A DNA stretch of 27,928 bases from DASCQC01 sp036012865 (GTDB lineage Bacteria > Pseudomonadota > Gammaproteobacteria > Comchoanobacterales > Comchoanobacteraceae), in the NCBI GenBank assembly GCA_036012865.1, contig DASCQC010000001.1, positions 1 through 27,928 on the forward strand. The letters are read 5' to 3'. A program made the translations under genes and the position numbers. Shown here in pieces: positions 16,748 to 25,396 of this stretch. The notes beneath the pieces were generated by a model. The model saw only the letters and a list, made by a program, of their open reading frames with translations. It was not told the DNA's origin and ran no database searches. Numbering within the stretch: position 1 is the stretch's first letter; each line of letters begins with the position of its first letter.

Positions 16748-16751
16748 AACC
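16736..16751. promoter_or_regulatory. parS-like site at the 3' end of the methyltransferase gene
   Basis: GATTTCACGTGAAACC keeps the central CACGTG and 13 of 16 positions of parS. The three mismatches are at the outer ends (positions 1, 2 and 16). It overlaps the stop codon at 16745-16747. This is the only one of the three sites with the exact central CG. Confidence 0.5.
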
Positions 16752-16770
16752 GTCAACAGAGAAGCACACA

Positions 16771-16797
16771 AAATAAAAGCGGGAAAAAGATTCCCGC
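16771..16797 (-). terminator. rho-independent terminator of mrcA
   Basis: A perfect 7-bp stem GCGGGAA/TTCCCGC with a 5-base loop (16779-16797). On the minus strand it is followed by TTTTATTTT, the expected U-rich tail. On the plus strand no T-run follows, so it serves the minus-strand mrcA transcript about 300 bases after its stop rather than the methyltransferase gene. Confidence 0.75.
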
Positions 16798-17099
16798 CGC
16801 CCAATAAATTCTACTTCCTTGAGAATGTGTATCCACATTTACACCCAATGGACTAGTTAAAATTGCTTGCTACAATAATAAGCTTACTGGTTTTTTGTTT
16901 TTTAATCAACACAGTATCTGGCAGCAACAACAATGTTTCTTGCTTACAAAAAAAATGCAAAAAAAAACCACAGCATAAACAAAGGCCTACCAGGCCGACT
17001 CTCTATCCAGACAATAAAAGTAGGCTATACGCTTACGGACAAAAGAGCCGCTATCTCTAGGATATATAGAGAAAACACCAGCCCTCTTGAGGCAAAAGC
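16798..17099. other. 302-bp region between the terminator and the mrcA stop
   Basis: This lies within the probable mrcA 3' untranslated region. It contains a perfect 6-bp inverted repeat AATGTG/CACATT (16825-16840) that encloses GTATCCACA, a one-mismatch DnaA box. Long A-runs are at 16940-16970. A plus-strand frame at 16863-17060 starts with TTG, has a signal-peptide-like beginning (MLATIISLLVFCFLINTVSG) and a lysine-rich remainder. It has no ribosome site or promoter I can support, so I do not call it a gene. Confidence 0.4.
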
Positions 17100-19391
17100 C
17101 TATATACCAGCCCCTGCGTCCTCCAAAGAAGACTGCCTCTTTTGAATCAACTCAAATTGTTTTGATGTAAAAAGCTCAAAATAAGGGTTTCCTTTCGAAT
17201 CGTAAACCCTAGCAGATAGAATATCCTCAGGGACCTCCAGGTCTGTGACCGGCAGCACGCTAATAGCTTTTCTCATAAAATTCACCCAGATAGGTAAAGC
17301 AATCTGAGATCCATACTGTCGAAGCGATGTCGCCTGATCAAACCCTACCCAAACAGTGGTAGTAATACCGGGCATAAACCCAGAAAACCACGCATCTATT
17401 TTATCGTTTGTGGTTCCTGTTTTTCCAAACAAATCTTTTCTCTTTAAAACTTTAGCCCTTCTTCCTGTGCCTCTCTGTATCACGTCTTTCAAAACATCAT
17501 TAATTAAATAACTAACCTCAGGGCTCACCACCGGGCGGTTTATTTTAGGATCAAACAGCCATACCCCTGGAAACAGCTCTATATTATCCTTGGTTTTAAC
17601 CTCATTTCCCTCTTGATCATAAAGAGCTTCAACTAAATGCGCTGGTCGATACTGTCCTTGATTAGCGAACACAGCAAAACCATTCGCAACTTGAAGGGGC
17701 GTCGATAAACCCGAACCTAGAGCTAAAGAAAGAGATCGAGGCATTTGAGATGAAGAAAAACCAAAAAGAGACAAATAATCAATAACAAAATCTATTCCCA
17801 AGTAATCTAATAAACGAATTGAAACTAAGTTTCTCGATTTAACCAAAGCATCCCTTAAAGTAACCATTCCTTGAAAAGTCCTATCATCATTTCCAGGCCT
17901 CCATAAAAGGTTCTCTCCACTGCCCTTAGTTACAATGGGAGCATCATTAATTGTGCTTGAAAGGGTATACCCCTTAACAAGGGCTGAAGCAAAAATGAAA
18001 GGCTTTAGCAATGACCCGGGCTGCCTCCAGGCCTGCACAGCCCTATTAAATGCGCTTCGAGAATAGCTAAACCCTCCCTGCATGGCTAAAACGCCTCCCG
18101 AAGAATCGACTGAAACAATAGCCCCCTGAACAGAAGGGAGCTGAGTCAAGGCCCAAACATTATTATAAGGCCTAACATACACCACATCCCCGTACTTAAA
18201 AATTCCCGACAAAACACTGGCTGACGAAACCGCTTCCTCAAACCTAAGTGATTGTAATTGCTCCATAGAGATGAAATGATGACTTTCATCTTCTAACATA
18301 ATTTCAGCCCCTTTATCAGAAAAACTGACAACAACAGCAGGCACGACCTGAAGATAGTGGTTGGTCTTTTTCAAAAGGCCCGCCCATTCCGTTTCTGGCG
18401 ACCCTTTGATAGACCTTTCGTGGGGGTGATAATAAGCAATGTTGTTGCTGTATTCTTGTAATCCCTTTTGAAGAGAGTATTTAGCCTGTTGTTGGAGGGG
18501 GGATAAAACAGTCGATTTAACAGTAAACCCCCTTGTATAGGTTTCAGAACCATAAATTTTCATAAGCCCCTGCCTGATGAGCTCTGATACATAGCCCGCC
18601 TTCAGTTCAATTTTTGCACCATATCTTTTAGCGGTATTGGGCTCATTCGTTGCCTCCTTGAAGTTTTTTAAACTAATAGACCCTTTTTTATACATTCGAT
18701 AAAGGACATAGTTTCGTCTCTTTACCGCAGCAACCGGATTATCGATGGGGTTGTTTCTGGAAGGAGATTGAGGAAGTCCTGCGATCATTGCCATTTCAGC
18801 TAACGTTAAATCTTTCAGTTGTTTTCCATAGTAGTTACGAGCTGCGGCCCTGACCCCATAAGCCCTTTTTCCTAAATAAATCTTATTTAGGTACAACTCC
18901 AAAATCTTAGCTTTACTTAAATGGCTCTCTATTTGAAAAGCCAACAATATTTCATTTATCTTTCGAACATACGTTTTCTCTGGCGTTAAAAAGAAGTTTC
19001 TAGCAACCTGCATCGTGATCGTGCTTGCTCCTTGCACTTTTCTTCTTGCATGTAGAACCTCCTGCGCAGCCCTTACCAACCCCTTAAAATCAACACCTAA
19101 ATGATCAAAATACCTTTGATCTTCCGTTGCCAAAACCCCCTCAACAAGCTTGACTGGAATGTCTTTTAACTTGACGGGTATTCTCTTTTTTTCTCCAAAT
19201 TCAGCCATTAGTCTTCCGTCGCTGCTTTCAATATGGAGAGGGACTTGAAGCTGGACGTGTTGTAGTGCCTCAACATTGGGAAGGCTGACATATAAAGAGA
19301 GGATGAAAAGAAGAAAGGCCAAAACAACGACTGAAAAGAAACTAACAAAAGAACAGGAAGCCCTGAATAAACTACTACGAAAAAGGTGCAT
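17100..19391 (-). CDS. mrcA: penicillin-binding protein 1A, bifunctional peptidoglycan synthase
   Basis: A class A PBP of 763 residues that polymerises and crosslinks peptidoglycan at the inner membrane. The N-terminal anchor is at about residues 15-36. The glycosyltransferase domain has catalytic ATEDQRYFDHLGVD (Glu90), QGASTITMQVARNFF (120-134; E. coli has TITQQ), and ILELYLNKIYLGKRAYG. The transpeptidase domain has SLLK (Ser460), SRN (519-521) and KTGTT (657-661). All catalytic residues are present. E. coli MrcA has 850 residues, so the linker and C-terminal part are somewhat shorter. In many gammaproteobacteria mrcA is divergent from hofM/pilM; here yqgE takes that place and the secretin cluster lies about 8 kb away. 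GAGAG stands just before the ATG, and a perfect TATAAT -10 at 19428-19423 lies upstream. Confidence 0.96.
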   Translation of the reverse strand: MHLFRSSLFRASCSFVSFFSVVVLAFLLFILSLYVSLPNVEALQHVQLQVPLHIESSDGRLMAEFGEKKRIPVKLKDIPVKLVEGVLATEDQRYFDHLGVDFKGLVRAAQEVLHARRKVQGASTITMQVARNFFLTPEKTYVRKINEILLAFQIESHLSKAKILELYLNKIYLGKRAYGVRAAARNYYGKQLKDLTLAEMAMIAGLPQSPSRNNPIDNPVAAVKRRNYVLYRMYKKGSISLKNFKEATNEPNTAKRYGAKIELKAGYVSELIRQGLMKIYGSETYTRGFTVKSTVLSPLQQQAKYSLQKGLQEYSNNIAYYHPHERSIKGSPETEWAGLLKKTNHYLQVVPAVVVSFSDKGAEIMLEDESHHFISMEQLQSLRFEEAVSSASVLSGIFKYGDVVYVRPYNNVWALTQLPSVQGAIVSVDSSGGVLAMQGGFSYSRSAFNRAVQAWRQPGSLLKPFIFASALVKGYTLSSTINDAPIVTKGSGENLLWRPGNDDRTFQGMVTLRDALVKSRNLVSIRLLDYLGIDFVIDYLSLFGFSSSQMPRSLSLALGSGLSTPLQVANGFAVFANQGQYRPAHLVEALYDQEGNEVKTKDNIELFPGVWLFDPKINRPVVSPEVSYLINDVLKDVIQRGTGRRAKVLKRKDLFGKTGTTNDKIDAWFSGFMPGITTTVWVGFDQATSLRQYGSQIALPIWVNFMRKAISVLPVTDLEVPEDILSARVYDSKGNPYFELFTSKQFELIQKRQSSLEDAGAGI

Positions 19392-19422
19392 AGACTCTCA
19401 AATATAGACAAATTTAATCTCA

Positions 19423-19428
19423 ATTATA
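19423..19428 (-). promoter_or_regulatory. -10 element of the mrcA promoter
   Basis: TATAAT on the minus strand, about 32 bases before the mrcA ATG. No convincing -35 lies 16-18 bases further upstream, so this is a partial promoter call. Confidence 0.4.
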
Positions 19429-19493
19429 ATCCAATACGAAGAGATTATCACCCTAATCTTTTCAAAACGAAATAAACCCTGTATTATGAGCTC

Positions 19494-20009
19494 ATGTCTT
19501 TATCTGAAAAAAAACGGCCCTATTTTCTTATTAGCAACCCTAAAATTGCAACGGGCTCTGTTTTCTCTCAAGCGGTTATTTGTATCTACAATCACTCTCC
19601 TCAGGGTGCTTTTGGTTTTATTCTCAACAAGAAGGCTCCCCCCTGCCCTTCTTTGTTGCTCTACCCTTTTTCTTCTTCTGAAGAAGACCCTCTGTCCGGA
19701 GGGCCCCTCGCTAGAAGCTCTCTTTTTATGCTTTATCAAAAGAATAATGGGTCTATTTATTATACATCTAATCTCAAAACCATTCGGAACCTACTTGAAA
19801 AAAACACTTTTCCAAAAAACCTTCTGTTAAAAGGCATTTCTTTTTGGAGGCCTCTTCAACTGGACGGGGAAATAAAAGAAAATTATTGGATCCCTTGCTG
19901 CCCTTCGATTAATTTTTTTAATGTGTGCAGAAACAACCGATATCAGCACGCATTAACCGAAATGAACCTCGCGCCATCCCGTTTTTATTCTATCTGCGGA
20001 ACCTCGTAA
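19494..20009 (+). CDS. yqgE: YqgE/AlgH family protein (UPF0301)
   Basis: A 171-residue protein of uncertain function, found upstream of ruvX in most gammaproteobacteria. The family pattern is visible: PYFLISNPKIATGSVFSQAV at the N-terminus, HSPQGAFGFILNKKAP near residue 35, SGGPLARSSLFML near 68, and GISFWRPLQLDGEIKENYW near 115-132. Typical members have about 185 residues and a more conserved middle, so this copy is short and diverged (a Cys-rich WIPCCPSINFFNVC tail). The ATG at 19494 has only a weak GAG before it. Its TAA overlaps the ruvX ATG by one base. Confidence 0.85.
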   Translation: MSLSEKKRPYFLISNPKIATGSVFSQAVICIYNHSPQGAFGFILNKKAPPCPSLLLYPFSSSEEDPLSGGPLARSSLFMLYQKNNGSIYYTSNLKTIRNLLEKNTFPKNLLLKGISFWRPLQLDGEIKENYWIPCCPSINFFNVCRNNRYQHALTEMNLAPSRFYSICGTS

Positions 20010-20431
20010 TGAAAAATGAAACCCTTTTAGCCTTTGACTATGGTCGTCGATATATAGGTGTTGCAGCAGGTGAAACGGTATCAAAAACAGCTTCGGCACT
20101 AACCTGTATAGAGTCAAAAAAAGATATTCCCTGGGAAAAAATAGACCTCCTTATTGATGAATGGCAGCCCGATAGAATCATTATAGGAAACCCCCTTGCC
20201 CTGAATGGAGCTGATCAACCTATTGTTCGTTGGGCCAAACGGTTTTCCAACCAAATTAAATTACGTTATAGCCTTCCTGTTGAGTGGGTCGATGAAAGGT
20301 TTACTACGGTTGAAGCAAGGTCTCAGCTTTTTGATAAACATGGTTTTTCTGGACTTAAAAAAGAAAAAGTAGACGCCTTAAGCGCCCAAATCATTCTTCA
20401 GCAATGGCTTAATGAAAGAAAGAGTGAGTGA
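20009..20431 (+). CDS. ruvX: RuvX/YqgF RNase H-like protein, pre-16S rRNA processing or Holliday-junction nuclease
   Basis: A 140-residue RNase H-fold protein. In E. coli YqgF helps trim the 5' end of 16S rRNA; the family was first named as a putative Holliday-junction resolvase. Motifs are LAFDYGRRYIGVAAGE at the N-terminus (first acidic residue), RIIIGNPLALNG near residue 65, VEWVDERFTTVEA near 92, and KVDALSAQIILQQW near the end (last acidic residue). The ATG at 20009 overlaps the yqgE stop as TAATG. An in-frame ATG at 19925 would add 28 residues without family similarity and is rejected. dnaA follows after 59 bases, an unusual neighbour for ruvX. Confidence 0.93.
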   Translation: MKNETLLAFDYGRRYIGVAAGETVSKTASALTCIESKKDIPWEKIDLLIDEWQPDRIIIGNPLALNGADQPIVRWAKRFSNQIKLRYSLPVEWVDERFTTVEARSQLFDKHGFSGLKKEKVDALSAQIILQQWLNERKSE

Positions 20432-20478
20432 TTAACTGGATTAATTGATCAACTCCAGATAAACTACTCTTTGATTTT

Positions 20479-20493
20479 AGGAAGGTGTCAGTG
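20479..20493 (+). promoter_or_regulatory. dnaA ribosome site that decides the GTG start
   Basis: AGGAAGG at 20479-20485 lies five bases before the GTG at 20491. The GTG at 20485 overlaps the ribosome site and cannot use it. The protein then begins MNTIDLWEECL, as expected for DnaA domain I. Confidence 0.7.
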
Positions 20494-21810
20494 AATACAA
20501 TCGATCTTTGGGAAGAATGCCTTAGTCATTTTAAACGTACCGTGGATGACCAGCCTTTTAATACTTGGATTTTACCTATTCAAGCGATACAGCAAGGGCA
20601 AACTCTATTTTTGTACTTTCACAACCAAATCGTTCTAGATCGGTTTCAAGCTGAATATATAGCCTCTCTCGAGAACCTATTGCTCCAACTTAACAGGCCC
20701 TCCATGAATATATCTTTAAAAATGGGCATTAAAAAAACCTTTTCTTCTACGCCCTCTGTCTCACAAAAAGTTATCGTTAATAAACCCACCCGGAACCCCA
20801 ACCTAAACAAAACCTTTGTCATTGATTCTTTTGTTGAGGGGCCTTCGAATGCTATCGCCAAAGCAGCCGCTATTCGAGTAGCAGAAACGCCTGGTAGCTC
20901 CTATAATCCTTTTGTCATCTATGGCCCTGTCGGGCTAGGGAAAACTCATTTAATGCAGTCAGTTGGGCACAGTCACCTGGCCATAAACCCTGACGCAAAA
21001 GTAGAATATCTTCACTCTGAAGGGTTTGTTTCCAGAATGGTTAGCTCTTTGCAAAGAGGGGAAATGGAAGCCTTCAAAAAGCATTTTAGAAGCCTAAAAA
21101 TACTGATGATTGATGATATTCAGTTTCTGACACAAAAAGAGAGGTCTCAAGAAGAGCTTTTTCATACCATTAACCACCTGCTTGAAAGGGGGAGCCAAGT
21201 TATATTAACCACTGACTGTTACCCCAAAGAACTCACCGGCATAGAAGAGCGCCTTAAATCCCGTTTCACTTGGGGACTTACCGTTGGAATAGACCCCCCT
21301 GAACTAGAAACTCGAGTAGCTATCCTTATCCGTAAAGCAGAACTGTCTGGGGTTGCCTTACCTGAAGAGGTTGCCTTTTTTATGGCAGCTCTTATCAAAT
21401 CAAACGTCAGAGAGCTGGAGGGTTCATTAAAAAGAGTGATTGCCAATGCCCACTTTACTGGACAATCCATAACCCTTGATTTTGTTAAAGAGGCATTAAA
21501 AGATATTGTAAGTTTACAGGCAAAGTCCGTTAACTTAGATAGCATACAAAAAACCGTTGCGCGTTATTACAAACTTCGAATGCAAGACCTTCTAAGCAAA
21601 CGCAGAAACCGGTCCATTGCTCGACCTCGACAAGTGGCCATGTATTTAGCCAAAGAAAACACGACTAAGAGCCTTCCTGAAATAGGAGAAGCCTTTGGCG
21701 GAAGGGACCACACCACTGTTCTTCATGCTGTAAAAACAGTAAAAAGACTTATCAATGAGCTTCCCGAAATGGCTGAAGACGTTGAAATCCTTTCACGACA
21801 AATAAGCTAA
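20491..21810 (+). CDS. dnaA: chromosomal replication initiator DnaA
   Basis: DnaA binds 9-mer boxes at oriC and melts the origin to load DnaB. The 439 residues contain the following. Domain I has LWEECLSHFKRTVDDQPFNTW. Domain II is short and poorly conserved (about residues 82-110). In domain III Walker A is GPVGLGKTH (145-153), with Pro where most have Gly, Walker B is ILMIDDIQFL (204-213), and sensor residues lie in ILTTDCYPKEL. Domain IV carries the DnaA signature GGRDHTTV (403-410) plus RPRQVAMYLAKE. dnaN follows after nine bases. Upstream is ruvX with only 59 bases between and no DnaA box there, so the usual oriC and autoregulatory region is missing from this position. Expression may rest on the yqgE-ruvX transcript or on a promoter inside ruvX. 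Confidence 0.98.
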   Translation: MNTIDLWEECLSHFKRTVDDQPFNTWILPIQAIQQGQTLFLYFHNQIVLDRFQAEYIASLENLLLQLNRPSMNISLKMGIKKTFSSTPSVSQKVIVNKPTRNPNLNKTFVIDSFVEGPSNAIAKAAAIRVAETPGSSYNPFVIYGPVGLGKTHLMQSVGHSHLAINPDAKVEYLHSEGFVSRMVSSLQRGEMEAFKKHFRSLKILMIDDIQFLTQKERSQEELFHTINHLLERGSQVILTTDCYPKELTGIEERLKSRFTWGLTVGIDPPELETRVAILIRKAELSGVALPEEVAFFMAALIKSNVRELEGSLKRVIANAHFTGQSITLDFVKEALKDIVSLQAKSVNLDSIQKTVARYYKLRMQDLLSKRRNRSIARPRQVAMYLAKENTTKSLPEIGEAFGGRDHTTVLHAVKTVKRLINELPEMAEDVEILSRQIS

Positions 21811-21819
21811 GGAGTCACC

Positions 21820-22974
21820 ATGACATCTGAAACAACCGCCCCCTCCTCCGTAAAACCTTCCCAACAAGAAGTGAATGTTCAAATAATGAAAGAAGACCTT
21901 TTAGAGGCGCTGAAAACCGTTAGTGGAGTCATTGAGTCCTCTCATGTTATTCAAATTCTTTCTTTTGTTAGGCTTATTGGCGAAGGCTCTTCTCTAAAAA
22001 TGATGACGTCAAATTCTGAAGTTCAGCTTGAATCCTCTGCCCCGATAGCAGGAAGTATTGAAAACTCGTTTGACTTAGCGGTTCCTTGTAAAAAATTATT
22101 AAGCATTACTAAAAACTTGCCCGACAATATTTTGATGTCCATTTGTTATGAAGATAATTGGTTAACCGTTAAAACCGAGTCCTCTTCGTTTCAACTAGCG
22201 ACCCTTCCCTCCTCTCAATTTCCAGAGTTTAATACTATTGAGGCTGTTAGCTCTTACTCTCTTACAGAAGCAGAGCTCAAAGACCTTCTTGAAAAAACTT
22301 CTTTTTCAATGGCTCAACAAGACGTTCGTTTTTTTCTAAACGGGCTTCTCATTGAGAGTTCTGAAAACCACATAGAGGCCGTAGCTACAGACGGTCACAG
22401 AATGGCCTTCGGATCACTCAAAGTAATTAAAAACACTCCAATAAGAGCCATTATTCCGCGAAAAACAATCTATGAACTGCAGCGCCTTTTAACAGAAAGT
22501 GACTCTGTGGTTGAGATGAACGTGAGCGCTTCCTCGATAAAAATAAAAACCCCTCAGTTTACTTTACTATCTAACTTAATTGATGGAAACTTTCCAAACT
22601 GCCACCAACTCATACCCAAGAAAAACAACCTTTTAGCAAGAATTGGGGTCGCCGATCTAAAAAGAGCTCTTTCAAGGGTGTCTATTCTTGCCAATGAAAA
22701 GTTTAAAGGAGCAAAGCTCAGTTTTTCGAACCACTCTCTTAACATTCTTTCTAGCAATGTAGAGCATGAAAAGGCAGAAGAAACTTTAACCATCCATTAT
22801 GAGGGTGCTCCATTAACGATCGCTTTTAATATTAACTACATCCAGGAAGTTCTACAAATCATCACAACGGAAGAGGTTTGTATGGCACTATCAACAGCCG
22901 ATCAATGCGTATTGATAACGGACTCTAATGGGTCTGATGATTATCAATATGTTATTATGCCCCTTACTCTCTAA
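21820..22974 (+). CDS. dnaN: DNA polymerase III beta sliding clamp
   Basis: The beta clamp forms a dimeric ring that tethers DNA polymerase III and binds many partners through its C-terminal cleft. The 384 residues are about 18 longer than E. coli DnaN (366). The extra part is a polar N-terminal extension (MTSETTAPSSVKPSQQEVNV) before the normal start of domain 1 (QIMKEDLLEALKTVSGVI). Other landmarks are VRFFLNGLLIESSENHIEAV, ATDGHRMAF near residue 190, IPRKTIYELQRLL, and the C-terminal YVIMPLTL (usual YVVMPMRL). AAGGAG five bases before the ATG supports this start, although the inner ATG at MKEDLL would remove the extension. The stop overlaps the recF start (TAATG). Confidence 0.97.
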   Translation: MTSETTAPSSVKPSQQEVNVQIMKEDLLEALKTVSGVIESSHVIQILSFVRLIGEGSSLKMMTSNSEVQLESSAPIAGSIENSFDLAVPCKKLLSITKNLPDNILMSICYEDNWLTVKTESSSFQLATLPSSQFPEFNTIEAVSSYSLTEAELKDLLEKTSFSMAQQDVRFFLNGLLIESSENHIEAVATDGHRMAFGSLKVIKNTPIRAIIPRKTIYELQRLLTESDSVVEMNVSASSIKIKTPQFTLLSNLIDGNFPNCHQLIPKKNNLLARIGVADLKRALSRVSILANEKFKGAKLSFSNHSLNILSSNVEHEKAEETLTIHYEGAPLTIAFNINYIQEVLQIITTEEVCMALSTADQCVLITDSNGSDDYQYVIMPLTL

Positions 22975-24059
22975 TGCCCGCGATAGAACACCTTTCTCTT
23001 AAACAGTTTCGCAACATAACAGAATTAAGCGCTTCTTTTTCTGAGGGCATTCATTTTATTTTTGGAAATAATGGAAGTGGGAAAACAAGCCTACTGGAAA
23101 GCCTCTATAGCCTAACTCACGGAAGATCTTTTCGGTCCCGTCAGCCCCTCCAACTCATTCAAGACTCTTCTTCTTTTTTTAGAGTCGTTGTTGCCATAAA
23201 AAACACTCCCTGCCCTATTGTTGTTGGTTGGGAAAAACAACGCAACAAGGAAGCTCAATTAAAAATCGATGGTAAAAATATTCAACAATTTTCAAGTGTT
23301 GCAGAAAAGCTTCCTACGTTGATGATAGACACCGACTCTCACCGACAGCTATCATCAGGACCTAAATCACGCCGACAATTTATTGACTGGAAAGTATTTC
23401 ATTGTTTCCCTGAGTTTATCTCTTGCTGGAGAAGCTATCAAACCCATTTATCACAAAGAAATGCAGCATTAAAACAGAACATTGATTCTTCCCCTTGGGA
23501 TAAGGGGCTTTGTTCTTCTGCCTATAAAATAGACAGCTATCGCAAGCAAATTATCGAAGAATGGCAAGAGCATTTTCAGGACCTTCTTCCGAAGTTTAAC
23601 TTAATCCCCCTTAATCTCAGCACCAAGTATGACAGAGGGTGGCCGTATGAAAAGAGTTTAGAAGAGAGTTTAGAAGAAAACAGAGAAAGAGACCGGCGTC
23701 TAGGGTTTACCCACAGCGGACCTCATCGAGCAGACCTTAAAGTATTAACTCAAGAGGACTTAGTTTTCCAGCGCCTGTCACAAGGCCAACAAAAAATAAT
23801 TACTTATGCCATGAAACTAGCTCAAGTCCGCCTATTAGCTAACGATTATTCCAAAAAAAGCCTTGTCCTTATTGATGACTTGCCTGCAGAGTTAGACATG
23901 CCTAAACGAAAAGCTGTTATTGCTTCTCTAGAGGAGTTAGGGGTTCAAAGCATCATTACAGGCATCTTGAAAAGAGATGTTTTATCGCTTACTCACCAGC
24001 ACGCTTGTTTTTCGATTGATGAGGGTAGGTTATCCTCACTTTCCAATACAAAAGCTTGA
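22974..24059 (+). CDS. recF: DNA repair protein RecF
   Basis: RecF is an SMC-like ATPase that loads RecA at gaps together with RecO and RecR. The 361 residues show LKQFRNITELSASFSEGIHF, Walker A GNNGSGKTS (31-39), GRSFRSRQPLQLIQ, GPKSRRQFIDWKVF near residue 123, THSGPHRADL near 242, the signature LSQGQQKIITYAMKLAQ, and Walker B VLIDDLPAELD. The last reads LPAELD rather than the usual VASELD. The ATG overlaps the dnaN stop by one base. gyrB, the usual next gene, is absent. Instead the 3' end overlaps the convergent mnmE by 24 bases, leaving no room for a terminator. Confidence 0.97.
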   Translation: MPAIEHLSLKQFRNITELSASFSEGIHFIFGNNGSGKTSLLESLYSLTHGRSFRSRQPLQLIQDSSSFFRVVVAIKNTPCPIVVGWEKQRNKEAQLKIDGKNIQQFSSVAEKLPTLMIDTDSHRQLSSGPKSRRQFIDWKVFHCFPEFISCWRSYQTHLSQRNAALKQNIDSSPWDKGLCSSAYKIDSYRKQIIEEWQEHFQDLLPKFNLIPLNLSTKYDRGWPYEKSLEESLEENRERDRRLGFTHSGPHRADLKVLTQEDLVFQRLSQGQQKIITYAMKLAQVRLLANDYSKKSLVLIDDLPAELDMPKRKAVIASLEELGVQSIITGILKRDVLSLTHQHACFSIDEGRLSSLSNTKA

Positions 24060-25396
24060 AAAAATCTCGCCAAGAAGGTCGTCCGAGGTAACTTCTCCTA
24101 AAATAGATCCAAGCTGTTGCTGAGCGAGCCTAAGGTCTTCACTCGCTAGTTCCAGTTGCGATTGAGCTAAGTGTGTCATAGAATCCTTTACATGGGTCTT
24201 TGTTTTTTCTAAAAGATCAAGGTGTCTCTCCCTTGCAGAGAAGGCTCCTTCAGAATATTCTTCCACCTTTAGAAAATCCTTCACTCTTTCAAGAAGAGTC
24301 GCAACCCCTTCTCCCGTTTTTGCTGAAATGCTAAGAGCATTGTGCGCGTAAGGGTAGGGGGCAGGGTCTTTAATGCAATCAGATTTGTTCAATACAATAC
24401 TATAATTTTCTCTTGGAAACGGTATGTTTTTAATATAGTTTCCCCAAAACTCTTCAGGCTTTGGCATCGTTACTGTTTGATCAAAAACCAGCCAACAATA
24501 ATCCGCTTTACCAATAGTATCCAGCGTTCGTTGTATTCCAATTTTTTCAACTGTATCTGTGCTTTGGTGGATTCCAGCCGTGTCTAATAAATTAAAGCAC
24601 ACCCCATCAATGTTAATACTTTCCTTTATAACGTCCCTGGTTGTTCCTGGGGAGGCTGTAACGATAGAAGTGGGGGCTTGGGTAAGGGTGTTCATTAAAG
24701 ATGACTTGCCGGCGTTAGGGGGGCCAATTATTGCAATGTTAATACCGTTGTTTAAGATAGCTCCTTTTCTTCCGGCCTCTATCGCTTCGCAAAGAAGCTT
24801 CTCCAGTTTTTTCTTTTTTTCAATAAAGGCCTGGTCCGAAAGAATATCCACGCCTTCGTCACTAAAGTCAATCGATGATTCAACCCAGATCCTTAAGTGC
24901 ATAAGCGCTTGCTGTATTGTCCTTAGCCTTGAAGAAAACACCCCCTGCAATGAGTTTAAGGAGGCCTTTACTGCAGACGCTGAGCGGGCGCCAATTAAAT
25001 CTGCCACGGCCTCTGCTTGAGTCAGGTCTAATTTTCCATTCAGAAAGGCTCGTTCAGTAAACTCTCCTGGCCGAGCTCGTCTGGCCCCTAATCGACAGCA
25101 GGTCTCTTCAATAGAGTTAATAATGAGGTCGTTACCATGACATTGAACCTCCACAACGTCCTCTCCAGTATAAGAGTGTGGGGCAGAAAAATAGACCAAA
25201 AGGCCTTCATCAATCACCTCAAGCGGGTCAAATATTTTTACAAAATGGATAACCCTCGGGCTAATCTTTTTTTTTTACTCAGCAGTAAAGCTATGGCTAA
25301 GGCTTTAGGCCCCGATAGTCTGACGATGCCAATGCCGGCACACCCTGAAGCAGTGGCTCTTGATACAATGGTTTCTGGGGCTGCTTTCTTATTCAT
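24036..25396 (-). CDS. mnmE: tRNA-modification GTPase MnmE, split by a frameshift in a run of ten A
   Basis: MnmE works with MnmG to modify the wobble uridine of certain tRNAs. The main frame from 25217 down gives 393 residues: SYTGEDVVEVQCHG, RPGEFTERAFLNGKLDLTQA, G1 GPPNAGKSS, G2/G3 TSIVTASPGTTRD and LLDTAGIH, NKSD, and the family-typical C-terminal FCIGK. The first 60 residues are missing from that frame but present in another: from the ATG at 25396 it reads MNKKAAPETIVSRATASGCA, then GIGIVRLSGPKALAIALLLS. The two frames join at the ten A at 25276-25267 (coding strand). One extra A restores ISPRVIHFVKIFDPLEVIDE and a 453-residue protein, the normal length (E. coli 454). The ATG overlaps the yidC stop by eight bases. 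The gene may be broken, misread, or rescued by slippage. Confidence 0.93.
25267..25276 (-). other. ten-A homopolymer at the mnmE frameshift
   Basis: Ten consecutive A on the coding strand, just after the codons for ALLLS. The frames before and after the run differ by one base. Poly(A) tracts of nine or more are known sites of RNA polymerase slippage and of indel mutation in AT-rich symbiont genomes, and also of sequencing error. Confidence 0.85.

Noticed and set aside
16863..17060. Small secreted lysine-rich protein
   Set aside because: TTG start, no ribosome site or promoter, A-run coding and position in the mrcA 3' region; the signal-peptide-like start may be chance.
19925..20008. N-terminal extension of RuvX from the ATG at 19925
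   Set aside because: The extra 28 residues lie inside yqgE and have no family likeness; the TAATG junction at 20009 fits the conserved start.
24559..25020. Plus-strand reading frame opposite mnmE
   Set aside because: It is the antisense shadow of the mnmE G domain, with no ribosome site and no family likeness.
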